Positions 14,811 to 25,600 of a stretch of DNA of 64,000 nt are shown piece after piece. The stretch covers positions 8,770,590 through 8,834,589 of the forward strand of contig OX419345.1 in assembly GCA_948470475.1 (NCBI GenBank). Direction: 5' to 3'. The stretch is from Galaxea fascicularis (lineage: Eukaryota > Cnidaria > Anthozoa > Scleractinia > Euphylliidae). The notes under the pieces are model-generated. The model did not search any database. It saw nothing but the letters and a program-made list of their open reading frames with translations, and was not told the DNA's origin. Made by a program: the position numbers and the translations under genes. The number at the start of each line of letters is the position of its first letter. The stretch's first letter is position 1.

Positions 14811-16545
14811 GGGCAAGAGCCATAATGGGGGAGGGAGGGAGTCTCTCGGTATAGCCTTTGGGATATCTTAATTTCAAAAAGTTTTTTTTTTTAGAAACTA
14901 GTGCGGACACAACAGGAAACAAATTTCCGGTAGACCTCCCTCGAGAAAAAAGCAAAAACCATGGCGGACGGAATGCGGACAATTGTTTGGCTGTCATTCA
15001 CTGCCGGTGCATAGAAACTGGTAGAAAACAAGTAAAAGTGTCCAAAGACGAGTGTACCATGTCAACGGGACACCGCATGCATTTAAAGTATCTTTTCAAG
15101 ATAAACCTCCACAAACCTTACAGACTTATACTGTGCCAAAGTCCACACATAATGATACGAAACCATAACAAGAGCTCACCTATAAATTTCCCATGGCCAC
15201 AAAAAGTCATAAAATAAACAGATATATCACAATAATATGTTTGGCCAATTGGTACAAGTACATTTTCATGTACACAGAGTCCCCTTGGGGTTGCTAAAAT
15301 AAATTTCCAATGCTAAATGATTTTCATTCAGATGTAATATTTCCAAAAAAGGTAACAGTGCATAAATAATTATTACAGTCAAACCAGCCGGAGCATTCCA
15401 CCATCAGGGGGCTGCAACATATAAGCAATAATACACCAGAAAATATTGTTTTTCATGATACAAACATTGATATCATGATATTAGTATCTTTCTCTTAAAC
15501 CTGTAAGAAGTCCTCACAAACAGTGACAAACATCCTGCATTTTATTACTTATGTGACGATTTCTGACAAAAATAGAAGGGCATATGCCTTGTAGTTTCTT
15601 GGTATTAATATTCCAAGTGGTTGTTAGTCTTATGTACAAGCGAGCAAAACAGGAACACATTTGCTACTTAAATCTTGTATTATATCACAGTCAAGGTATA
15701 AATTAAGGTATAATTACTGTTGAAGTTTAATCTATATAAATAGGACGTTTCAATAAAAATATTAATTTTTCCAGTAGTCCTTAAATATCTTATATTTATC
15801 TCTTTTGAAGAAAACTCTTGAGGGCAGGATTCTCATAAAGTTTAGGAAGGCTCTTTGTTGTTTAGGAAGACGAGGCTTAAATCAAAATTAAAAGTTTAGG
15901 TAGCATTGCTTTCTGTGACAAAGCTGGTTTCATTCCCGAACGTTTACTGGTCAAAACAATCTTGGCAGAACGCGAACAATGCAGTACTTTTTTTGTCCCA
16001 ACCTGGCACGTGGTTGCTTCGTTTTCAACGAATGCAAATACCACTCCCCGTCGCACACTTGAACACACTGAACACTCCCTTTAACTGAGACAAGGTGTCA
16101 ACACAAAATTTTCAACTTCACGAAGTTTTGCCATATTTCAACCTTTATTAAAGCCTGAATACACTGCAATCGAAGTTAACCTGATTCGGCGAAAGGTTTT
16201 TAAACTCACAGAACTCGCTGCAATCTTCTGTGGTCCAAACGAGAGCTTTGCTTACATTTCACAAGCATGATGTTAAATAACTCGTTTGTGCACGAAATCC
16301 GGCAATCCGCAGTTGTTCTTCCTCACAAAAGACTGAAAAAAGCATTTTGAAAACAAGCTACATTCACTTCGCCGTTGCGGCCACAATCGCTTGGCATCTT
16401 TTCAATCCAAGCCTCGCGCACACGGAAACGAGTCAATCGGAAGACCGGAAGTTGGTTGCTTGTTTCTAAAAATAGGTTTTTTGAAATTAAGATATCGCAT
16501 ACCCCATTACAAGACTCACTCTCTGTCCCATTATGGCTCTTGGTC
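14811..16545. mobile_element. Element of about 1.7 kb with inverted-repeat ends
   Basis: The left end (AGAGCCATAATGGGG ... GATATCTTAATTTCAAAAA) is repeated in reverse at 16478-16545 (TTGAAATTAAGATATCGCAT ... CCCATTATGGCTCTT), giving terminal inverted repeats of about 70 bases. The interior has only short frames and no recognisable transposase. It is probably a non-autonomous DNA transposon. Confidence 0.6.
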
Positions 16546-17175
16546 AGGGTTTGAGCACCCGGGCCGCACCTCCCTACCCAAGCATCTGTTAACTAACCCT
16601 CCGGGGATGGAGTGGTGCTGTTAAACAGTTTGTCGGTGCATTTAAGGAAGGCACGTTGCTGGTAAGGTTCAGATCAATGATTCGTTACCTCACGCGGTAT
16701 GCATGTGCAGCAGGGAATTTCTTTCATTAATTGTAATTACTAAAATAAAATTTCCTGCTTTACAAAGATACATTGTAAAAAATACTTTTGCTTTAGCTTT
16801 TTTAGTCCATGCAGAATTTATATTGTATTTATGCCATAAATAGTTAGTCTTATCGCGTATAAAAAAGTTATCCTATCCTGCCCTATCCCATCATATCAAG
16901 GTTCATGGGTATACGGCGCAAAGTTCGGCCAGCCGACGAGCGAAGCGAGCCGGCGAATGATTAGACCGCGGTCTTTCTTTCATTCCCCCAATCTTTACTC
17001 GTGACCTTCGTCACTCGTAAAGAGGTCAAACGAGCCCGCTAAATCGCAGGATATTCACGAAAACGAGAAAAATCGTCAAAGCGAACTGACCAGTTCCTCA
17101 GGTTATTCTCACAAGGAAATCACGCGCTCTTATATTTACAGAAAATCTCAGTATCGTTTTGTCAATTGCGGAGAC

Positions 17176-17219
17176 AGACCGAGCTGTTGAGAATCGTATA
17201 ATCTCGGCTGTCTCTTCAG
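17176..17219 (+). promoter_or_regulatory. Conserved 5' block upstream of lipase 2
   Basis: AGACCGAGCTGTTG ... CGGCTGTCTCTTCAG matches the block at 5511-5558 before lipase 1. It ends about 30 bases before the start codon and is likely core promoter or 5' UTR. Confidence 0.4.
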
Positions 17220-17249
17220 TGAAGTTTTCCTTCGAAACTACCTTCAAAT

Positions 17250-20200
17250 ATGTCTGTTGTTTCGATTGCTGTGCTGTTTTCTGTGTTCATTATAACTGAT
17301 GCGTTACCTGTTGCGCACTCGAACCGGCGACATCATGATTTACCGGAAAGCAACATGAATGTGGTAAGTCTTGGATACTGCAGTGTTACATTATTCAAAG
17401 AAAGAAACTTCTTAATAACAGTATTAAATTTTGAACCAAAATTCTTATAAATGGCTTCGTGATACTCCTTTTTTGTGAATACAAAGCTTGGCTTTTCGTT
17501 GGTGTCTGAGCCGAAACCTTCTATTCCTTCGGTTTTCAATGGAAATTCCAATTTATCTTTATTATAACAAAAAATACAGCTAAATGATTTCACATGCATG
17601 ACATACATACAATTGACTCTATCTGCTTCAAAACTAAGGGCTTTGTCCTTGGCTGGCGAGATTCATATGTCGGTTTATTTTCTTTTCTTTTTGCATAGAA
17701 TGACACTTCACATGTTTGTTTCGTCCCTTGGATGAACGCTACCGCTAAACTGCAAAACACTGCCACTTATTTGCATGTGTATTGTTATCAAGGGGTGAAC
17801 ATTTCAACGCGATAAATTTTCAATGGAGCTTTCAATCTTAATGAAAGTGCAAGTAAAAGAATAAGCATGTACGCACGTGAAATACATACAAGGTAACCGT
17901 GACAATCAATGGATCCTTTGAACCTAAAGATCACAGTAGGATAGGATGCTGTGCTTGTGCTTGGGTTACGCCCCTTACACGCCCCTTCATTTGTAGCGCG
18001 CCGGTGCAAAAACAACGCACTCAAATGAAGAGTACATTTAAGGATGATTTCCTTCGGCAGTTATCTACTTGTTTTTCAAAATTTTAAGGCTTACTTTTCG
18101 TAATCTTTTTTCAAAAAGGTGTTTTTATGTTGTTTGAATAAAGTAACATTCTCCGTCAGCTAAAAAGTATTCATTTTAGACTGTGAAAAATATAGAATAT
18201 ATGCCACGCTTCTAATGAGAGTTCCATTGTTTCCAACTTAAAATTATAAAATGAACGTAACACCCTTAGGGAAGGGCAGAAGACTCGGCAAGCAGTAAAA
18301 AAAAAACACTAACATCGTAGAGTAGTTATCACCGCCGGTGAATGCTCTCTTCGGATGAAAAACAAGTTTAAAAGAAGAAAAACAAGACTTCTTTTTTTCA
18401 GATCCAACTAATTCGTTATTTTGGTTACCCGGCGGAAGAGTACAGCGTTGTAACGGACGATGGTTACGTCATCTATATCCATAGAATACCAGCAGGAAGA
18501 AAGCAGGTCAAATCGCATTCCAGTGATGGTCAAAAGCCCGTGATATTCCTACAACACGGTCTTCTAGGCTCCTCTTCAAACTGGGTCACAAACTTCCCCA
18601 ACCAAAGCTTTGCCTTCATTCTGGCTGATGCAGGATTTGACGTTTGGTTGGGCAACGCGCGAGGAAATACGTATGGCCTTCGTCATGTCAAATATCCCGT
18701 TCATTCTGATAAGTTTTGGGATTTTAGGTAGGATAATCTGCTCTATACTAATACAAAAGAAAAAAAATACCCAAAGATAAGGGACACTTCGGTAAGACTG
18801 TTTGGGACTGGATTTCTACTTAAATTCTTTGGTACTTCTGTAAGTTACCAGTTGACCTCGGTAATGGTTTACTAAAGGCCTTTACTAAAGAATATAACTT
18901 ATTATATCTCTCAGTTAGTACGCGCGCTGTGATTGGTCAATTTAGCGGGCCGTACTTCACTGTACGGTCCGCTATCTTTGTCCTTTTTTCCGCGCGCCCG
19001 ATTAACATCAGAGATATAATAAATATCTTACTACCCTCGTTTTCTCGGTACGTACTGTAAGTTAGGGATCCTCGTTTTTTCCCGTTGATATATAAACGAA
19101 CAGGAAAAAAACTCGGTCCGTAACTTACAGTATGGACCTCAAACTTGGTTAGAAAGACGTATGTATATTTAATACCTTTTTTTTTTGGGAATATCTCTCT
19201 CTCAGTAATGTTTACAGTCTACACGTGTAGCTCACACATTCCCTTATGGTAATTTCATTTGCAGCTGGGATGAGATGTCCCGTTATGATCTTCCCGCCAT
19301 GTTAAAATTTGTCACAAAGAAGACATCACAATCCTCAATATTTTACGTCGGTCATTCGCAAGGAACTCTGATAGCTTTTGCCGAGTTCTCTAGGAACAAA
19401 GAGCTAGCCAGGATGGTGAAGAAGTTCTTTGCTCTCGGACCAGTGGCAACTGTGGGGCATATAATCAGCCCTATAAAGTATCTGGCCTTTTTGGTAATGT
19501 ATATTGTTATTCTAAGTTTTTTTTTATTGTCAGAGATAACTTTCACTTAACATTTTCATTTAGCAGTCTTCATACTCCAAATCATACTGTACTGCTAAAC
19601 GTTTGTCTTTCCAACCTATTTTAATGGTTAAGCCACGTTTTAGAAATAACGCAAACGGCCGTCATCAGAATTTATTTTATTTCTCTATTGACAGAATTTG
19701 TTCAAAATGTTTGGCGTTCGTGATTTCTTCCCATCCAGTTTCTTCATTCACTGGTTTGCGAAACATGTATGTTCTCAGAAAGATCTGGAGGAGTTTTGCT
19801 CGGATATTCTTTTTATCATCTGCGGTTTCGATGCAAAGCAACTTAACGAGGTAAGGGGAAAACAGTTAACGGTGAAATGAGTGGTTAGATGGGTTACTAT
19901 GGCAAAGGAATGTTAGAAAGTAGTGAGAAGGCAACGAGGATGACGACAATGATGATAATAATGTTAATGATGATAATGACGGTGGTGTTGGTGATGGAGA
20001 TTGTGATGATGATGACAGGTACGTTGATGATGATAACAATAAATTTGATGTCAATCATGATGACGGCAATATCTTAAAATTCCGTAAAAAGGCCCCGTGG
20101 ATTATAGGTTTCAAGGACTTTTTCGAGGGTCTTATATTCGGGGGAGGGAGGGGGGGGGGGGAAACTTATGAAAGGAGGGAAATTTGCATTTAGAAATCAA

Positions 20201-22169
20201 TTGGCCTTACAATTGGAAGGACATTTTTGTCAGCAATTTTCAATTTACAAGAGGTAAAACTAGCAATTCAAGACAATGTAATCCTTTTGGGCAATTTCTA
20301 ACACAAAACCAATAAACTTGTTAAAAATTGGATAATACCTGAAGTTCACCGGAAATCTTGACTAACTAACCCTGCTAATTGTATCAGCATTGTAAAGATA
20401 ACAGATGAAAAGCGAGGACCACCAGCTGGGGTGGTGGGGCATAAAAACTTTTGTTAGATAATTTGCCTATGGAATCCATGGAAACAGAGAGGAATGAAGT
20501 GCGTAAGGGACGATACAGACGATAAACTTTGATACTTGTTGACCACAATGGTTCAGTGTATGGAGTTGTAAATCGAAAAGGCTTGTTTAAATTGTATGCT
20601 TCGATGACTGTTTTGTAAGGCAATTTCCAAGTGTAAGCACTCAGGGGCTTATATTCGGAGGGACTTGTTATAGGCAGCATTTACCGTTTCGAATTTTGTG
20701 GAATATATGAAGTTGCTTATTTTCGGAATTTTACGGTATTGAAGTTGATGATGACTATCATCAAAGCAGAATTATCCAACATCCCTCGACCTACCTGTAC
20801 ATTTAAGTGGAATACGAACGCCTTATTTGGTCTTATCTTATTTTGAACAGACTCGACTACCAGTGTATTACTCACACACGCCGGCAGGGACTTCTGTTAA
20901 AAACATAGTTCACTTCGCGCAGGTATGTTCAACGTTTTAGTGTGATGTGTATGTTGCTTTACTGAAGTTTGTGAATATTAAATCTCAACAGATGTACAAA
21001 TCAAAGAAATTCCAAATGTACGACTACGGCTGTGAGCGAAAAAATAAACAGCACTATGGTCAGGTAAGATCATTTATAGAGACGACCCAATGTGGGAATT
21101 GTGATTGAAGCTGCAACTTCTCACCCACGGGAAAACCGATTACTTGCCAGTGTTTTGATGGGTATAATAACCATTCCCGACCCCCATACTAGACCTCAAA
21201 GCCAGACACCAGATGGCCAGAGGACGGATAACTCTGCCCACTTCTATAAGTCGCTATTCAGCGGAAAAATGCATTACAAGTCTACCGCCTAGGACTTTAA
21301 AGGGAAGTAAACAAAACACAAATACAGTAGAACCTCTATAAGGGGCCCACTATTAAACGGCCACCTCCCACTAGGCGACCAGTAGTCTTACTCGGTTCTT
21401 CTGTTGTCTTTTACCACTGTTAAGCGACCAGCCCCCATTAAGCAGCCACTTTCGATTTCCCCAAGGGTGGCCGCTTAATAGGGGTTTAACTGTATTTGTC
21501 GAAAAGGGTGGGGAACTTAAATCCCGGAGTTGTAGTCACTCGGCAACACGCACCCGGCAGGGTTGGGTGGACTCGCTGGGTGTTGGGTTGACCACGTATC
21601 CTCAGAACCTCCGTTGGTCGTGGACACTACTGCGTAAGATGCTGTATTCGTCTCCCCGTGGCGCGGAGAGGGACTGATATTTTCTTATGCATAAGATTTA
21701 ACGTTCTGGCGTTTCCGTTTGCCAGAAATTGTTGACCAGACCGGTCAGTTTAGGAAAGTACCTTTTTGAAGGGTTGATTCTATTTACTCGCCTTATGGGT
21801 TCATCAGGAAGCGTTTAACATGTGCCACTTAAATACAATTTGGTGTTCAGGCATTCACAGAACGGTGGGTAAGTTCGACCGGTAAATGGAAAACGGGGGT
21901 TACGAGCATTTCTGAAGATTCTTGTCATTCGCATTTAGCCCACCCCACCCCTGTACAATGCGACAGAGATGACTGTACCAGTGGCCCTGTACTGGGCGGA
22001 GGATGATTGGCTGGCTGACCCAACAGACGTGCGTGCTCTACTACCTCTTTTGCCCAACAAGCTTTATGACAAGTATATTCAGAAATGGGACCATATGGAC
22101 TTCATCTGGGGCCTGGACGCTGCTACGGTGGTTTACAATGATATCATTATAAATATCAAGTCACGTTGA
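17250..22169 (+). CDS. Acid lipase (lysosomal/gastric lipase family), copy 2
   Basis: Seven exons with the same phases as copy 1: 17250-17363, 18402-18727, 19265-19493, 19695-19850, 20851-20922, 20992-21063, 21939-22169; 1200 nt, 399 residues. Signal peptide at residues 1-20 ([20 protein letters not shown]). The triad is intact: Ser178 in GHSQG, Asp346 in EDDWLAD, His375 in WDHMDFIWG. Exons 2 and 7 are almost identical to copy 1, while exon 1 after the signal peptide and exon 3 differ more ([16 protein letters not shown] against [16 protein letters not shown]). It is five residues shorter because exon 3 ends at KYLAFL. The gene is more compact than copy 1, with intron 1 of 1.0 kb against 2.5 kb. 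Both copies appear functional. Confidence 0.93.
18890..19147 (+). repeat. Interspersed repeat, copy b
   Basis: It is the reverse complement of 11752-12032. It includes GCGCGCTGTGATTGGTCAAT, a GTACGGTCCGC block and two TTTTTTCCCGTT/AACAGGAAAAAAAC half-sites forming a weak palindrome. Located in lipase 2 intron 2. Confidence 0.75.
19925..20065. repeat. GAT/AAT low-complexity tract in lipase 2 intron 4
   Basis: Degenerate GATGATAAT repeat starting about 75 bases after exon 4; equivalent to the shorter tract at 11500-11556, so it probably predates the gene duplication. A poly-G run follows at 20140-20161. Confidence 0.7.
21323..21494. mobile_element. MITE with TACAGT...ACTGTA ends
   Basis: It starts TACAGTAGAACCTCTATA and ends GGGGTTTAACTGTA. 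Inside, AAGCGACCAG, AAGCAGCCAC and the reverse GGTGGCCGCTTAAT recur. Short imperfect terminal repeats with TA at the edges suggest a Tc1/mariner-pogo-like MITE. Lies in lipase 2 intron 6. Confidence 0.55.
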
Positions 22170-22280
22170 TTCTGTTCACAACAACAGGTCCAGAGAAAAT
22201 AGTAGTTGCGGCGTTACAAAGTTCGCTCAGAACTTACTTGAGAGTTTAGAGTACTGTACGTTGTCTTATAATTTGTGGTA

Positions 22281-22286
22281 AATAAA
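22281..22286 (+). terminator. Poly(A) signal candidate, lipase 2
   Basis: AATAAA 112 bases past the stop codon, inside the 3' UTR block shared with lipase 1 (ATTTGTGGTAAATAAATTGA). Confidence 0.6.
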
Positions 22287-22466
22287 TTGAACTTAACTGG
22301 AAAAAATTGGAGCCTTGCATATGGACATATTCACAATTTTGACAGTCAGTCATCAAAGTCAAGCCGTGTTCGAACACGTTTTCAGCCAGAAGAAAATCCT
22401 CATGATAGCAACCAATTGTGATTCCGATAATTTCTTCAATCGTATGAAAACCAGTGTTCTGAGACT

Positions 22467-22640
22467 GCACAATTGGGGCCACCACGAAGCTCGCGGAATG
22501 TCTCACAGGATTGCTTGAGAAAACAATAAACACACTGTAAACAAACAAAAAACACAATAGACCCTATCCCTGAAACAATAGAGCTTCGTGCGCCAATTGT
22601 GGAAGGAGTTTCAATTGTGCTGCTGTCACGAAGCTCTTTG
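22467..22640. repeat. Three related short repeats around CACGAAGCTC
   Basis: CACAATTGGGGCCACCACGA at about 22467-22492, its approximate inverse GAGCTTCGTGCGCCAATTGT at 22583-22602, and a third CAATTGTGCTGCTGTCACGA unit at 22613-22637. This 480-bp gap between the convergent lipase 2 and SANT genes holds no gene. Confidence 0.5.
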
Positions 22641-22652
22641 GAACCTCTAATT

Positions 22653-25600
22653 TCATTCGACCCACATGGCAGCCATGTGGGTCGAACTCTTCTTTGCCAG
22701 CTCACTTTTGTCCTGGGGACTCGCTTTCTTGCTGTTGTTGCCATTAGGGAATCCCCTTTTGAACGAATTGTTATCAAATCTTGCAATTGTATTTTTCCTT
22801 TTGATTCCTTTGGTGCTATTCATGGCCTCTTCGTTTGTAACGAATAGTAATTTTTGATCACCATTGCAAGATGGCTTTGCGGTTATTATAGTCTCAATGA
22901 CTGTGTCAATGAAACTTCCTTGTTGTCCAGCGCTGGGCAACCCGTTCCCTTTCGTGCACGTTATATGACGGGCCATGTTTCTGCTGTTTGTTGCGGCTTT
23001 AGTGTTAACAAAGTTACCAAAAGAATTTGAGGTTGTAGGTTTGATCAGCACCTCGATTTTATGGTCACCATTGTGGGCTTGCGGATTACAGTTTGTCTCC
23101 CCATGATTGTTTTTTGCTGCTGAATGGCCCACAGCTGACAAACGTTTAAGAAGGGGTTTCCCGTTGTTATCCTGCACACGCTTTGCGCCTATTTTGGTGT
23201 TTTCACTCGTTTTTCTAAAATTGTTTTCAGGGCAACCCTGTCCACACGTGGCCTTACAGTTGTCTAGAATTCCTTCGTAGAAAACACCTGCCAAATCGAA
23301 GGTTCTGTTCGTCAGTTCAGCACTGCGTGAGATTTCATCAGCTTGTTGATATTTTGACCCTTCTCCTTCGTTCCTATTGATTATTTCGTTATGGAGCTTA
23401 TCTTTACGGCAACAGCTATGACTCTTTGCAGTTGGTGACTTTTTAGGGCAAATGTAGTCACTTTTATTCTTGGCTGGCCTCCTCTGATTTAGTGGCAACT
23501 TGCCATGGTGGATATTTCTTATTAATTCTCCTTGAAATGATTTACTGTGAGCGGACTGCGCTTCTGGCGCAGTGACCCATAAAGAGCTCGAATTATAATT
23601 TCGTTGATGGTTGACACAGGGTTTCCTGGGCGGCTTTTCCAAACGCGGCGTGTTAAATAAAAGGCCATTAATCCCATCAAAGAATTTATCCACTGCAGCC
23701 GTTTGTTTTTCAAAGTATTGTCCAGCATGAATCAGGCATTCCTTTCTCTTACGGCTCTTCCCCTCTCTATCATGTTGTCTCCTGTTGAAATGGCCATCAA
23801 TAGAAAGGCCACCGTTATCGCCAATATCGGAAGGGTCAGCGGCAGTCAAATACTCATCTTCGACGCTGACCAATCGGAACTTGTTCTCCGGAGATGAGGT
23901 TGAAGAGTGACTAGTTTCCGAGGACTGTGGAATACATCTGTTTTTCTTTGCGGTTTTCAGGTGATTTTTGAGAACTTCAATGTTGCCTTTGTTGCAAGAC
24001 TTTTCAACCTTCCTTTTTTTCGCGAAGGAAGAGATAGCAGAGTAATCGGCCAATATCTCATCGTCCAAGTAAAAGGTATTCAAGTGGTGTTTTGCAGTAT
24101 TTGGTCCTTCTCCTTTACCTTTTCTGGGAGATATTAAGCTTCTGTTCTTAATACTTTCTTCTTTGATTGTCTTGTGTATACTGTGTCTCTCTGCAGTGAT
24201 CTTTTGTAATGATTCTTTCATTTGGTCATTAATATTTGCGACATTTTGCACAACTTCTAATTTTCGCTTAAATGAGTTTAGTTCGAAATTGTCAAAGCAG
24301 TTCCTTTGGATTTTATCTGCCCCTTTCGCGAGATCTAATACTTTGCAAAGTGAATCATATCTATTTGATGTAGTAGCCGTATCGCTTACGAGTAATGTAT
24401 CCAGTTGTGTTTCTGGATATTGGGCTGCTTTCGGTGACGCATCGCTTTGACGCTGGTTAACCTTAATGGCGTAAGATTTAGGAGCACAATCAGTACCAGT
24501 TTTCTTGTTCATGGCATTGAGGTTAGAGCTTGATGGGATGTCTTTAATGTCTTCGATCAACCCACTGTCGGAAATAGCAGGCGGTATATTATCTCCACAT
24601 CCACTTCTAGAAGGTAGGTCTCTAACACTGGTTTTGTAACTTTTATTCATAGACAAGATTTGATCGCTAGTGCCAGGGCGTATGGACGTCTTCCCTTTGC
24701 TATTTCTGGATCTCTCATAAAAGTTAAAAGCGTCCTTCTCTCGATATGTTTTTGATAGGAGTTTTGTTGCAGTGCACAATCCTTTTGGCTTGTAAAAGTC
24801 GCCCTCAACCCTTGAGTTTCCTCCATTGCTTTTCGGGCGTGCATTGATGATCAGATCGTCATAATAAGCGTTTTCTCTCACCCTTTCCATGCCTTGAAAG
24901 TAATTTTCTGTAATTGTAGCTGTGTTCGTTCCTAGTTTATCTCTTCTTTCCACTTTACCTGCACTGAATCCTTCTTCGTGTTTAAAATTGTCATTTGTCG
25001 TGTACAAAGTGTTTTCCCTTGGCTTGTGTTCAAGAACAACGGTTATATCTTTCTCAGTGTTTTTGTTCCCTGTCCCGATCCCTTTTGACTTAGCACTACG
25101 AGTTCCATGTACCTCTTCGTTTGCAATCTTTCGCAGCTATAATGAAAGTAAAAGGAACGTTCGCCTTAAGGTTATAATCCTTTCAGACAGTTTTGTGGAC
25201 CGGCTGTCCAGTGAAACTGAGATGCTAGTTATGTTAGGCCTGTTGCGAGCATTTGAAAGGATCGAAAAATTGTGAGTCCATTCTCCTTTAAAAATTTCCC
25301 CAACACCTAATACATTCGTCAGTTGATACCCTACCACGCATGTTCAGTTATAGTGTATCTTTGTCCTTGCCCCGTACAAGTGACATGCGCGTGACATGCG
25401 TGTGACATGACACTGTTTTTTTACTTCACAGTTTCGCTAAAATCCTAATTTATCGCCACATGCCATGTTTTCCTTATTATATAGAAGCCAACTCAGTACG
25501 CAGGGAGTACGTATGGCCTTTTGTTATGACCTCGCTTAATACGAAGCGCCCATCGTTTGGCTTGAGGCTCACAGGCTCAGGCGTCGTTTAAGGCTTGTGG

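Larger units (their letters stand above)
12781..17249. other. Intergenic region between the lipase copies
   Basis: No complete gene. It holds the 3' UTR of lipase 1, a Penelope-type fragment (13497-13545), a possible reverse-transcriptase relic (14060-14240), an interspersed repeat (14480-14640), a large inverted-repeat element (14811-16545) and, next to lipase 2, a GC-richer segment near 16900-17050 (CGAAGCGAGCCGGCG) that also looks repetitive. Confidence 0.7.

Noticed and set aside
22653..25007. A 784-codon intronless gene on the minus strand
   Set aside because: It begins at TTG, the frame continues upstream to a clear acceptor at 25136, and four small upstream exons join in phase to complete a SANT domain, so it is a last exon.
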